A DNA stretch of 64,000 nucleotides from Mytilus edulis (GCF_963676685.1 NC_092350.1:41511373-41575372); one strand, 5' to 3'; counted from the first letter of the stretch, positions 35,386-48,027 are shown. Notes: a model not told the origin generated them from the sequence alone. A program made the numbers and translations.

Positions 35386-37355
35386 AGAGAAACCCATAAA
35401 ATTGAGAATGGAATGTATTGATCAGGCCTTCTACCTCTCAAATTAAAATCTTCATACAATGGCACAATATTTGTTTCAGTCGAAATAATTATGGGTAGTT
35501 GTATACATGAGATGTATAAATTAGATCTTGGGGAAATAAACTCAGTAAAAGGGAAACTACAATATAATTTGTTCATTTCATTTATTTCATAGTTTTTTTT
35601 CACATTGCTGACTTTTTAATCATTCACACAATAACAAATTTCAAACATATAATGTATTGTCATTAAAATCTCCACAGAAATATTGTACTACAACATCCTT
35701 GTAATCATGATCTTCATCAAATTAAAAATTCCCTGAAGCAGAGAGACTGGACAATTTATTTACATTTTCATATCAGTTTTTCAAAGATACATCTTTTTTA
35801 CTTCATTCCACATACATTTGCCATGAGGTAACTCTGTTGCAAACTACAACAAAAACCAAAACAAATCTACTTTTCAACTAATGGGGTATTTCAATTTGCA
35901 TATTATGAATTAGATATTGAAAAAAATATAAGCTAAAATAATAATCTTATATTCAGGGGTAACAAACATATTGGGTACACAATATTACTTTCTTTTAATT
36001 TTTCTGACATTTATTTTTTTAGAAAACAAACAATATCACTGAAAAAATCTATTTGGAAGTTAAATGGGACTATGAATAATTCCAATTTTGAAAATGAAAA
36101 CAAAATAAGTGATCAAATAGTCTGCTATAAAAATCAAAGTCTATGTGAAAAAGATGCTTGAATTTTACAATGCAGTTAAATCATTCAGTTGATTTACAGA
36201 GAGTTACCTCTCTGGAGGGATGTCAAACCCTTCTCATTTAAAATTGAAGCTTTTTCTTTTTAAGTTTCTGATTTTAAATGTTTGAGTTATAAAAAAGTAT
36301 TCAGCAAGACTGATTTATATAACATATAACAGCAGTAATTAAAGCTAATCTAAAACAAAACAAACAACTCAAAAAACAAATCAGCAATTTGAAAAAAGAA
36401 ACAACAAACAAAATATAACACAAAATCAGTTACATGTTCATTTCAATAATAATAATAAATTATACTTTTAAAGCACAAAGCCAGATATGACAATAAAGTC
36501 GTCTTTTTCATTGTCAAATATGTAATACTGAATCAAACACATTCTACTGTTGTTTCTTCTCAAAATAATTTTTGTTCATGTTTTAATTTCTTCAATAAAA
36601 TGAGTTTTATATATTCAGATTTTTATTGTCTAGTTGTTTTTCTCTTTAACTCATGTTCCTTCAAAAGTATACTAAAATATTCAAAGTCGTGTTTTTGAAT
36701 ATCTTAAAATCCTCATTAAAGCATAAAAAGAAATTTCTAGAATTACTTCCATCAAAACAATGCATTTAGTAACTTAAGTCAAAAGTATTCCTTATTAATG
36801 GTCTGTCTTTACATGAAAATTCTTTGTTAATAGAAGCTTTTATCAAAATTTTCAATTTTTGAACATGACATATTTTCTCCAAAAGATATCAAATAGAGAA
36901 AGTGGTTTCATCTGCTAATATGCCGGCTTATGTTTCTCAGAATTATCAGCAATTTCTCTAATAATCAAATATTATTTCCAAAGTTTGCATTGCAATCTTG
37001 AATAAAAGGAACAATAAAATAGTTCTTCACAAAGTATCACAAAACATTTTTATAAAGGGTCCTTAATTAAATTTGAAGCAATTTTAGGGGGGGAACATGT
37101 TTAGCAAATCCATGTTTTTAAGAAAAAATAACAGTAGAAATAAACTAACATCATTTAAGCATTGATAATGCATGTACCATGTCTACATAATATATATACA
37201 CTATATACACACAATTATATACAATCTTTAGTATAAAACAATCACACACAACCAATGCACAATATAAAACACTACTACACACACAGTTTGTCATTTACAC
37301 CATACAAAACACTTAAAGGATTGCTCAACTTTCACCCATATATCTTTAGTATTTA
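35386..37355. other. AT-rich DNA downstream of the ephrin gene
   Basis: No exon recognised. It could include distal 3' UTR of the minus-strand ephrin gene: several AATAAA on the minus strand (TTTATT on plus, e.g. near 35582, 35752, 36007) are possible ends, and I cannot choose. Confidence 0.35.
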
Positions 37356-37522
37356 GGAGATAACTGTATTATATTTTAAGCTCCGACGGCATCAATTGGG
37401 GATTTGATGGTCGCAAATTAAGTTTACTGGCGACGCGTTAGCGGAGACAGTAAACGGGTATTTGCGACCATCAAATCCCAAATTGATGCCGTCGGAGCTT
37501 AAAATACAATATTGTTATCTCC
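37356..37522. repeat. 167-bp near-perfect hairpin (inverted repeat)
   Basis: GGAGATAAC at 37356-37364 pairs with GTTATCTCC at 37514-37522. Pairing continues inward through TTAAGCTCCGACGGCATCAA and GATTTGATGGTCGCAAAT, with GTTTACTG/CAGTAAAC near the centre. The loop (cgacgcgttagcggaga) is markedly GC-richer than the surroundings. Confidence 0.8.
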
Positions 37523-37690
37523 ATTCTAATGAAACTGACAGAAAACAGCGTTAAAACATGTATTTAAAATCTGTCATATGCCGTCTGCGCTTGCGCGTAT
37601 GTCCCATAGCATCAATTGTCAATTGATGCCATGTAAGAAAGTGACGTTATCCAATCAAAATGAACGTTACAAACGTTGTTGCATTAGAAT
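37523..37690. mobile_element. Possible small TIR element next to the hairpin
   Basis: ATTCTAATG (37524-37532) is complemented by CATTAGAAT (about 37682-37690), and an internal palindrome GCATCAATTGTCAATTGATGC lies near 37607. The shared GGCATCAATTG word suggests that it and the hairpin are parts of one bivalve MITE. Confidence 0.45.
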
Positions 37691-39090
37691 CATAATTCAC
37701 TGACATTTTCACAAAAAGGTTGCAGGTACTTTATTTGTGGGATAATTGAAGTCAGATCTACATTTAAATGCATTGAAGTTGATAACTGTAAGTCCAGTGA
37801 TTCATGAAAATTGGGTTTTCATAAATTTGTCTGTTCTAACAACAAACAAAGGCAAAAACTTGTACTGAGACTTCAGTTTTCTGCAAATAGTATATTTGTA
37901 ACCCTATAATTGCACAAGTTGTCTCAATATTTCCATCATATTTGGTTCTCATGATACATACTTTGTTGATTTTTGTTGAAGCAATTGATGTTGCAAAACA
38001 ATGGCATGAAGTTGCCTTAAAAAAATATGGGTTAAGCTTCTTTCAAGCTATACATTTAATTTCTAAACTTAGATCCAATAGAGAATAATAATCTAGTTTT
38101 TTCACAAATCTATTTTTGGAGTATCCATTGATACAAAAAATAAGTTAGGCTTGATATTCATCATTTTATCTGATACTTTTGATTTTAGAAAAATACCAAA
38201 TGAAGCAACAAATTGACGATTGACGCATCAAGAAATATTCTGATGAAATGAAAATTTTTAAATAATGCAAATATATGTAAATATATTATCAAAAAATATG
38301 AGTTTATTAAAAATTTGATTTAAAACATATCTTTTGAAAATTGAAAATGATCAACATTAGCATTTAAATCACTCTATTAAAATAGTATCAAAGGAATCAT
38401 TTAGTTATGAGAAAGTTTCAGGTACAAAAATATAATATGATTTCATTTAGAAGTTTTAATAAAACAAAATTTATGGGGAAAAAATCATGTACACAAATCA
38501 TTGTTCATTTTGTAAAATAGTACTTGCATGATCAACAGGTTTTGGGGGTCATATAAAATTGATAAAAATTTGAAAGTAACTAAGGGGAATAACTCTTGAA
38601 AGTTAAAATGCTTGTTTGCTAGAAACTTTTAAAACAGCATGTCGTTTAATGGGTACTAACTAGCAGGCAAAGATGAAAATATGTTTTTTACTTGTTATTA
38701 CAATTCACTTGATCTATATTACACTCAACACATCCATTCATTTCATTGCCAACACACTCATTTATATACAAAATTAAGATAAATAATTGATTTTAGAGTG
38801 AAAGACTTGTTTTCACTTTGGAAATTTTACTCCAAAATAACACACAATATTTACAAACTGAATATATCTACATCTTGTATATATGCAAATCAGATCATGA
38901 TTTAAGCCAATGAAAACTTGTATCCATAATGAGGCAGTTATGTACAATAATATAAATAATAGCACTTAATGTAAGTTGCATTCATTGATAAGTAATGCAC
39001 TTTGATACACTTTTGTGATGCTAAAATATTTTGGTTCAACATGATAAAGAAAACATTGTGAAGATGTATTTTGTTTGTATTTTAAGATAC
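37691..39090. other. unassigned AT-rich DNA
   Basis: Nothing recognised. Confidence 0.4.
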
Positions 39091-39091
39091 T

Positions 39092-39235
39092 GTAAATTCA
39101 GAAATTATTGAGTGAATTTATTATTGCGATTTTGCCGTTATAGATTTGAAATTTTACGATTTTAAGAAAAATTCTGTTTAAGGTGGTACCTAACACCTGA
39201 ACTAAAATTAATTTGGCTCTTTTAATTTTCTTACA
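39092..39235 (+). repeat. Bivalve interspersed repeat fragments
   Basis: gtaaattcagaaattattg through ttattattgcgattttgc, followed by aggtggtacctaacacc, are both recalled as common bivalve repeat pieces. Confidence 0.4.
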
Positions 39236-40684
39236 ATTTTGACAAATTATTTACTTTCACCCTTTGACAAAAATATAAAATAATCAAAAAAGACTCCAAA
39301 TTATCAACTCCATTCAGGACAATTGTAATGTGGAAAAAATGTGAAAACTGATTTTTGTTATCCAAAATATTCAAAAAGATCATCAAATACACCAATTTTA
39401 AATTCTGCAATGTTTGATGGTTGGTTCAGGGATGTTTGCAAAATAATAATTTGAATTTAAAATGTCAAATACTTTCCATTCAGGTTTTAAAAATTTCTTG
39501 GAAAGAGTTTTCTCTCAATTGTCAACAAACTCACTATTGCTGCATAGACTTTTTTAAAGTATTCTGAAGTGTGTCAAAGTCATGACCTTTGCTCTGCATA
39601 GAACATCCTGGTCTTTTAACATCATCATGTGATCAATTCTGGTCTGGATACCTTAAGTTCTGGTTTCAAATATGGAATGTTTTGTATTATGATATGTTTT
39701 TGTACCATTTGTTTGTTTTTTACTTTTTCATTTAAAGATTTTATTTAACTAAGGGTATAAATGTTTGGTAAAGGCATATGGTACTAAAAAGGATTTTATG
39801 GAAACACTGAATTGTAGATATGAAAATGAAGACTATGAAAGACTGTTTGACCTTCTGACCTCATTTTCTTTCTATCAATCTTTATTTTCTGTCTGATATA
39901 ACATTCTTAATACAATACTGTGGAAAATGCAGCATAATTTATCAGCTTATGCATAGAAAAAAAATGTGAATGAAATTTATGAACAATGAGACATGAGAAA
40001 TCTATTTGGGACTACCTCTTACTTCAAAAACAATACTCATTTATCAAATATAAAACTAACAGCTTTGAGCTGTAGTGGTACCAGAAAACTTAAAAACATG
40101 ATGTTGTAAAAATTGAGTATTCACATTTTCTCAAGTTTCAATCATGCATGAAAGCTTTCATACTAGCTGAAGATATTAAGACTGTTTTAATTTTCCAGAC
40201 AAAGTATCAGCTTAAGAACAAGAATAAAATTTCTTATATTATTTCTGAGGCAACCAAATCAACATCACTTTAAGGTATGACTGACGTAATCATTGACATA
40301 ATCAAACTGCCATTTCATTTCAAAACAAATAAAATCTTAACAATGAAAGTCACACCAAAAAAGTTTTCAAACTTGCTTCATCTATAACACAACAAGTTAA
40401 CAAGTATTGCTTCCATCCCATCATCCCAATAAAGAATATGATTGGCTAACTATTTTTTGTCATCACTGATTGCTTTCTTCCTGCCACTACAAGAAAGAAG
40501 TTTATCTATTGGCCAATATCCTTCTTCCACCATTGCAACAAAGCATATGATTGGGCAACTTTTTTGGTCATCACAGCAGCTAAGAATATGATTGGCTGAT
40601 ATGAATGTTGACAGTTTTGCATAATTGATGTCACTGTTCACTCACACACAGATCCAAATGCATACTTCAACTATGAAACTACTG
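39236..40684 (-). other. Proximal 3' UTR of the ephrin gene and flanking DNA
   Basis: Directly downstream of the ephrin stop on the minus strand. Holds an imprecise repeat with gaatatgattgg at about 40433, 40547 and 40586. The transcript end is not determined. Confidence 0.4.
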
Positions 40685-40851
40685 CTACCGTTGTGGCTGT
40701 ATTAAATATGTCAATGTCATTAAAACTATTAAAGTCAAAGAAGGCCGCAATGTCCTTGCATTGTTTATAAGTCCACTATTTTTATTGCCTGTGGCATCTA
40801 TTACAATTTGTTGGCTAGGATCACTTGGCTTCCCTCCTGGAAACTTTGTAG
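40685..40851 (-). CDS. Ephrin exon 6 (C-terminus, GPI signal)
   Basis: Starts after ATTTTCAG and ends at the TAG at 40685-40687. Encodes KFPGGKPSDPSQQIVIDAT, a small-residue region NSGLINNA where cleavage could occur, and the terminal hydrophobic run. Confidence 0.88.
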
Positions 40852-43800
40852 CTGAAAATAGAAATATATATCATTAATGATTTGATCTCAAATAATTGTA
40901 AAGTATCTCTTTTAACTTAGCTGTCCCAGTAACTACAAGGGTACTCAAATCACAGTCATATTATTATTTTCCTGTCATAAAAAAACAGACTTACAACATG
41001 GTCCTTTCATGGAATTTTCTCATGCCATTGTTCTTGCCACAGCAGACTACAGTACAATGAGCAATACGAGTACACCAATATCAGTGTGCAACTGACAAGT
41101 AGGTTATTGTAATAACCAACATTTTTCTTTGTCATTGTACAATAGAAAAACATTTTCAAAGATAACTTGAATTTGACAAAGCTCTGTGTTGAAGGCGGTA
41201 CATTGACCTATAATGGTTTACTTTTATAAATTGTTATTTGGATGGAGAGTTGTCTCATTGGCACATACACCACATCTTCCTATATCTATTCCTTTTTTAA
41301 TTATCAATTTGTTAAAAAAAAACATTTACCTGAAACTAAACATGCGTAGTCATAGTTCCAATCTTTAGTCCTTGATATGGTTTTGAATAAAAACAGTATG
41401 ATTTTGTGTGTCTCAGAACAAATGTCTGATCATGAACAAATAATGATGATGATGATGAATATGATTTAATGCATCAAAATATATTCAAGTTAAATAGTGA
41501 GGGAAACATGGGTTATTTGAAATAAATTTTGTTTAATCCTATTAAAAACTTGTAAAATCAGGGTTAGGCTATATTTTTTTCAGTAGTAAAGACTGGTGTT
41601 TTGTTGACTGTTATACATCAAAATGCTAATACTACTAGCACACTGTGGATTCAGTTATTTTTGTGGAAATCCGTTTTGATTGATTGAGGAGAAACTTGTC
41701 CTTTTTGTTGATATTTCACTTCGTGATTTGGCATCAAAGTTTATACAGCAGCCCATGGAAAATCTATACTCAGTCAAACATTCAAAACTGTTGTTTACCA
41801 ATCCCCATGAAACTGACAAAAGTTGGTATCCCACAAATAATACTGAATACATAGTTGTCCATATAACAATAAGTTACAAAATAAACCCATTGGAACCTTT
41901 TATTTGTAGAAAATATTGTTGGAAAAAATATTTGATATAACACCTACTTGAGGAAGGTTTTTGTGTTGTAGTTGTTGGTGTTGGAGTTGGTGCCGCTGTA
42001 ATTGGCTTCTTTGTTGTTGTTGTTTGTTGTGTTGGTGGATTTGGTGTAGCAGGAGGCTGTGTTTGTTGTCCTCCTGGAGTTGTTGTACTTGTTGAAGATG
42101 AATCTGAAGAAAAAAAAAATGAAATTGATTAACAAAAACACAAATTTGTTGTAATACTCTCTTACAAATAAAAGAGAATTTAAAGAGTACGTAAAATTAT
42201 ATAAAAAAAAAGTAGAGAGCAAATGAAGTTATAGAAAGATGTAAAATGAAAATAATTGCTTTTCGTAATCTGATCCCTTTCAGCAGTAAGATATAACATT
42301 TCAAACTAAGCATAAGCAAGTATATGCAATATTTTGATAAAGATTTTCATTTGAAGTTATATTTTTTTCCAAAGTAATTCAAATCTATTTTGTTTTCTAC
42401 GAGGGACAATCCTACAACCTTATTAAATTTGCACATGAAGGACTAAGTTATGTCAGTACAAATTATTCTACACATGCAAAGGATTACATTTTCACGTAAT
42501 CATGATCAACATTTTCACATAATCACAATAATGATAATCATGATTAACCAGTCACCATCACCTTCACAGGGAGTTCAAACAATTACCTAGATGATGGGTT
42601 TGATAAAATGCAATGAGATCTACAAAAGTTGAGTGGAGGGAAGAAAGTAATGAAAAAATATCTGGAAAAATCTGATGAAAAAACACAATCTATTTTCATC
42701 AACATGCAGGAATAAATGTTGTGTTTTGCCATATAATTCCAGACACAGGCAAAAGTTTTCTGTGTTATAAGATAAATTTCAATTTCTAAACTACTTGTTA
42801 CAAATTTTGAAATATTTTAACCAGATTGTGAAATGTGTGCCAACTGTACAGTCTACATGATATACTGAAATGACTTGTTTTGCAAATTTTATCCTTCAAA
42901 TCTATCCATCATTCCATCAGCGTTAATTTTATAGCACTTATATGGGCCTTTCAGTCAATTGATGAATGAATGATAAAACTAGTTGACATTTTCTATAACT
43001 AAAGGATATATCATTTCATCCTTAACAGTGCACCAACATGCAGAAAAATAATTTCCTAGTACTCACAGCATGAACATATTTTGCCTAAGTGTAAAATTAT
43101 GTATATCAAAATCTTTACTTAAACTCAAACCACTTTCAGATCACTTTTCCAATTTGTATATGTCGATGTACAAAATGGTAGGATAATACAATACAACGAT
43201 TTCTATTCAAATTGGGTAAATATTACATTGCTAGGTAACGTATGTATAACAAAAAGGAAGTGCTTTACACAAAATATCAATTTCATCTTCAAGTCACATG
43301 ACACGACTTCATTTATCTCTTTCTTACAAAATTACAAAAAGACATTTAAATAAGAAACTATAGAATGATCTTTGGAAAAATATACCATTAACTGTTATCT
43401 GCTTACACTTTTTGTAAAGAGAGGAAAATAAAATACATTTGCCGTTGCAGTAGGGTATTATACAATTTATATGGAGAATAAAATACATTTGCCGTTGCAG
43501 TAGGGTATTATACAATTTATATGGAGAATAAAATACATTTGCCGTTGCAGTAGGGTATTGTACAATTTATATGGAGAATAAAATACATTTGCCGTTGCAG
43601 TAGGGTATTATACAATTTATATGGAGAATAAAATACATTTGCCGTTGCAGTAGGGTATTATACAATTTATATGGAGAACGATACCGATCATTATATTTGA
43701 ATAACATTGTCAGTTTTCATCTGTTGTTACATAACGAAGTATTGTGAAAACAGAAATGTTTTTATTACAATTCACTGCATTATCATCATCTACCGCCAAT

Positions 43801-46368
43801 TTAAGGTGTTTTTAAACTATTTTAAGTTAGCAGCTGATCATATCAAATATGAACTGATAAAAATAGAAAAGACATATATATTTTGTAAAGGTCTAAAATA
43901 CAATTAATCTGTCTCTCAGTCAATGTAATGAAGTCCTGATTAACCTATAGTACAGTTCACAAATTAAAACACCCACCTTGTGTATTATTATTAGTTGATG
44001 AACAACATATATCTATTTTTAGTTTCATGTTTTTCGTATGACAGGCGCCAATGTCCTGATACTGGTTTGATAATCCTCCAGGCTTTCCCGTTGATGAGCC
44101 TGAAAATATACAGTCAATAATAAGAATAGTAAAACCTTATACAATCAGAGAATGAAAACCTTATACAATCAGAAACCTTATACAATCGGAGAATGAAAAC
44201 CTTATACAAACAGACAATGAAAACCTTACACATTCTGAGAATGTCCCTCTCATTTAGAACATGATCGGCATTTTATTTTTAAGAATTGGATGCTTCTTTT
44301 TGTAAAATTCAATGGGGTGTAAAAGGGTTGACCGAAGTACATTTTGTAGGAAGCAAGGGATCACCTCTGTGAGTGAGTGAGTGATTCTAATTATGTGTGC
44401 ACTACCTATATATAAAATGTTGAAAAGGTTAAATTAGATTGCTTAAAACATGTTTGGCACGTTTTTTGAGAATTTTTGTATTTTTAAGTCTTCAACTTTG
44501 TGTTTGATTTGACATTTCAACTGTTTCAATTCAAGCACCAATAACGACTCTTATTTAAATGAAATCTGGTGTACAACATGTGTCTGAGTTTAGTGGGATG
44601 TCCTCTTTCACTGAACTAGTTCATACTTTTGTTTAAGGGCCGTTGAAGCCCACCCTCTGGATGAGGGATTTTCTCCCCATCTTGAGAACCAATGGTGGTC
44701 TTTGATTGTTTTCTGCTCTTTGATTTGGTTGATAACTCTGACACATTCCCCATTTATATTCTCAATTTTATTACTTGTTTATAACACACTGTACACAATG
44801 TTTTTAATGCTCTTAAATGTCATATGATTATAAAGGACATACAGTAAGTGTTGTTACATTTAGAGTAAATTAAGCAATTTAACCAATAAACCAGATGAAC
44901 CCTACAATAGTTTATGTACTAGTACTAAGTTACGCTTACTAGACTTTTAGTTTACAAATGTCATGTTTCTCTTAAGTGTTGCTTGCCTCAACTCTTTATT
45001 TTTTCTCTATGTATGTGTTAGTGATGTACAAGTTCATTTAGATGAACTTATGTTCTTGACCATAATTATAAAGCTGTATATTTATGGTGTCCTTCATTTT
45101 TATTTGTAATGATTTGAATGCTATTTCAGTGAACATGCTCAGCTTGAAAATTTGGAAAATGTATGCTATGGGTTTTACTTATTGTTGAAGGCTGTAAAGT
45201 GCCCTAATAATGTTCATTTCTGTGTCATTTTGGTCTCTTATGGAAAGTACTGGTAGTCTAATTGGGCAATCATACTATATATTTTCATATCTAAACATTT
45301 ACCAAATGCAAGACAGAACCTTTTTTAAAGCTTCATTAAACCAATTATGCTACATTAAAACACTTACTTATCATATAATATGTATTTCCACTAGAAAAAT
45401 CTGGAGTATTTGGAAATCCTTGAAAAGGGTCTATCCAAATAGTAAAGAATACATCACTTTTAGTAGGATTACTACAGTTTATAATCATTAATGATTTAGA
45501 TGGGTCAAACACAGTACACTGATCATACTCAGCTTTGCTGACCTGTAATAGAAAAATATATATTGTAAGTCATCTACAAAATCTCAAAAATTATTCTGTT
45601 AATTTTCCTGTCTTTGCAGATGGTTTTTATACGGTTAAGCCTTTCTTAGTCCACTTCAGGGCAATACATTTGAATTCATGATGTAAAATCATAGTAAATT
45701 CTTCAGTACAATGCCAAGTGTTTGAACAAGAGTTGTCTTTCTTCCTTTCCTATTATGTACAAGAGTTGTCTTTTTTCATTTACTATATTGTACAACAATT
45801 ACCTCCCTTCCTTCATATTACTATATTGCACAACAATTACCTCCCTTCCTTCATATTACTATATTGTACAACAATTACCTCCCTTCCTTCATATTATTAA
45901 ACTCTTTTATTTATTAACACCTTGTCTCGCTACTATTGGAGTGCATGCAATATTCTAAGTTTTTTTGTTTTTTTTTACCTGAATTTGTTTTTTCTTAACG
46001 AATTCTGAGATTTGAACATTGGCAAACTACTGTTTTCTCTAAAATTTTAATGTCCTGACAATCCGCTATGAAGCCTTTGTTTTTTCTGTAGTTTTACATG
46101 AGCTTTGTTAATTTTTGCTTTGTTTTTGTAATAAAATAAGATATCATTTAACTGTTTCCTGACTTCATATAAAGACTACAAAATTTAAAATAGCATGGTT
46201 TTTATTGAGGGATGAGCTGGCGTGAATTTAATATTCAATATACTTACTAAATATATCACATAATATTCCCATGTAGAATTATCTGACATAGGTGGGTAGT
46301 ATGGACAATATACATCTATGCTGTCAAATAAATTCACTGTAATTTTATTGTCTGATGTTGTAGAAAAT
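40685..46368 (-). CDS. Ephrin, GPI-anchored type (exons 2-6; exon 1 not found)
   Basis: Ephrins are cell-surface ligands of Eph receptor tyrosine kinases used in contact-dependent guidance and tissue boundaries. Five minus-strand exons (46368-46248, 45542-45368, 44099-43977, 42103-41948, 40851-40685) join in frame with consensus GT/AG sites and encode about 246 residues. The receptor-binding domain is clear: DSIDVYCPYYPP, YYVIYLVSKAEYDQC, IINCSNP, a GH-loop equivalent DPFQGFPNTPDFSSGNTYYM, and GACHTKNMKLKI. The four conserved ephrin cysteines are all present (YCP, DQC, NCS, ACH), plus an extra CC at the domain's end. A Thr/Pro-rich stalk (18 Thr, 11 Pro in about 52 residues) follows. The protein ends INNARTLRP, a hydrophobic run SLTLIVLMTLTYLI and QPQR, read as a GPI signal. 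There is no class-B-type cytoplasmic tail. Intron phases are 2, 0, 1, 1, 1. The signal-peptide exon is missing. A very short-tailed transmembrane form or an alternative last exon cannot be excluded. Confidence 0.92.
40852..41947 (-). other. Ephrin intron 5 with two bivalve repeats
   Basis: 41236-41296 is a reverse-oriented fragment of the mussel repeat with tgtctcattggcac. 41640-41860 is a recalled bivalve MITE-like repeat (tgtggattcagttatttttg at one end, ttggtatcccacaaataata near the other, weakly inverted). The 86-codon frame at 41680-41940 comes from that repeat. A short GAT run is near 41440. Confidence 0.55.
41948..42103 (-). CDS. Ephrin exon 5 (Thr/Pro-rich stalk)
   Basis: 156 bp between a T-rich tract ending CTTCAG and GTAGGTG. 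Encodes a mucin-like linker, TPTPTTTTQKP-type, with runs of ACA codons that could be length-variable and O-glycosylated. A cassette of this kind could be skipped without a frame change, since both its introns are phase 1. Confidence 0.9.
42104..43976 (-). other. Ephrin intron 4
   Basis: 1,873 bp with consensus ends. Contains the 50-bp tandem array and otherwise unassigned AT-rich DNA. Confidence 0.7.
43424..43678. repeat. Five near-identical 50-bp tandem repeats
   Basis: The word gccgttgcagtagggtatt starts at 43441, 43491, 43541, 43591 and 43641, exactly 50 bp apart. The only difference I see within complete units is G for A at 43560. Such uniformity indicates a young or homogenised array, probably polymorphic in length. 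Confidence 0.9.
43977..44099 (-). CDS. Ephrin exon 4
   Basis: 123 bp between TATATTTTCAG and GTGGGTG. Encodes SSSTGKPGGLSNQY to NNNTQ, including the fourth conserved cysteine in GACHTKNMKLKI, which closes the ephrin domain. Confidence 0.92.
44100..45367 (-). other. Ephrin intron 3 with a short minisatellite
   Basis: 44131-44232 repeats gaatgaaaaccttatacaatc five times in imperfect units of about 17-26 bp. Nothing else recognised in 1,268 bp. Confidence 0.6.
45368..45542 (-). CDS. Ephrin exon 3
   Basis: 175 bp between TTCTATTACAG and GTAAGTG. Encodes VSKAEYDQC to GNTYYMI plus one base. Holds conserved cysteines 2 and 3 and the receptor-facing loop. Confidence 0.93.
45543..46247 (-). other. 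Ephrin intron 2 with a 38-bp tandem repeat
   Basis: Three units of 38 bp at 45781-45818, 45819-45856 and 45857-45894 (tactatattg.acaacaatta then cctcccttcc) are nearly identical. Two more diverged units containing gtacaagagttgtct lie just before. Frames open through the array are not genes. Confidence 0.75.
46248..46368 (-). CDS. Ephrin exon 2
   Basis: 121 bp between TTCTTCTTGCAG and GTAAGTATA. The first base completes a codon from exon 1; 40 codons follow, from FSTTSDNK to YYVIYL. Contains the first conserved ephrin cysteine in DVYCPYY and a sequon NST. Confidence 0.92.
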
Positions 46369-48027
46369 CTGCAAGAAGAAAGATATAAGGTCATAAGTAA
46401 AAATGTTACAAGAATGAACCTCAAATATTGAAATTATGTGGTCCTGAAATTCTTTATAATTGCTATTTGTCAAACCTTGATGATCGGACATTAAAACCCC
46501 TCCGCATTTAGTTGTAATTATTAAAGTCATAAATGAGGTTTTCTTCTACATTGAATGTTTTGAGGTTGCAATTGAATTTATTTGTCAGTTTTATTTACGA
46601 ATAATGATTCCTGTACAAGGGGAGATAATTAAATAATATATTGACAGTTGTAAAATTTATTCATTTGACCAAATATTTGCAATATATATGTATGTCATTT
46701 CCTTTGGTATGGTAATTTTAAAATTCCAGTGAATAATTTATCAAAGTCATACAGCTGTCTAACTGAAAATAATGAAATATGAATATCAATTTATACCTGT
46801 ACAGGAAGTAACATATTTCAATGTCAAAAATTAAATTTTACAAATAATTTCATACAAGTACAAACTTTATTATTTTAAAACTTCCTTATCTAAACATTGC
46901 ATGTCTTTAGATTTGATTAGTTTTAATTCATTTAGTTTCCTATTTGTCTTTTCAAATTAATTGAACTCCATGTGATAATTAAATCCCAGGAGAAATTCAC
47001 ATTTCCTCCGGAATTTCAAACAACATTATCTTCTTATCCCGTAATAATATGCCACTTCAAGCCAATTTCTTCAGATCAAAAGTAAGCAAACAATTTTTTA
47101 CAGGAAATTTGCCCCGCGTCTTCAGCCATGAATCTAACGGAAAGAGCAATTAATCATTTTTTGACAATTTAGACGGATGGTCATTAAAAGGCATTTGGAG
47201 AACGTAACATCTTATTAATTTTTTCCACGTTTTAGGTCTTGTGCAATCAGCACGGAACAAAGAAAAATACTGTTTGTTTACACAATTCGCGTAATAATGT
47301 TTCTTTCTCATTAATCTTCTTGCTCAAATTAATCCATCAAGAGTAGGGATGTTGTGTACCTTTTTTGACCTGCATGAAATGAGGGATAAAATAAGAGGTA
47401 TTCTTTGAAGCTCATGAAAATTAGCCTGTCACATGCTGAAGGAACGAGCAGACGAGTTCTGAATAACAAATGAGGATAGTGTCTTCTTATCTAATCAACT
47501 AATAGGTCAAACTTATTTCATTTCAGGAATTCTCTTTTAAATTCTGTCTTTAAATTTCCTTTGTACATGAGGATCTAATAATTTGATTGATTAAAATGCG
47601 AATGATAACTTGTCATGAAAGTCTCAAATGTATGCATGAAATTATTGGTCGCATCTCACGAATAAAATGGACATTCTGCATCAATCTGTCTGTACAATTA
47701 CAGTTTAAAATGCTATTATGAATTTCATTAGTTTGGACTTTTTGCCTAAATCGTAACAAAAGCCAGATATAATGTGAGTTATAATCCACAATTATTGTTA
47801 TAATTCTTAACAATGGTCTCTCCTAACATGGAGCACTTCTATGTAATGGTATCGTGACATTATGAGTGACACGTCCTTAGCAGATAGCCTATTGAAGTTG
47901 ACTTAAAACAAGGGATGTAATCAAACCAGTCATGTACATTATAATTAAGAATTTCAAATCTGACAACAAAATTAGTCGCATTGACAATAATAATCCAACC
48001 AAACATCTGGGTGAAGTCAGTTTAACT

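Noticed and set aside
41680..41940. 86-codon plus-strand frame inside the ephrin locus
   Set aside because: Coincides with a bivalve MITE-like repeat in ephrin intron 5.
43424..43678. CRISPR-like regular 50-bp repeats
   Set aside because: The units are directly adjacent tandem copies without unique spacers, in an animal intron.
46690..46800. Minus-strand HWN-containing stretch after a TTATTTTCAG, considered as an upstream ephrin exon
   Set aside because: No following N-P motif, no donor in the right phase, no signal peptide.
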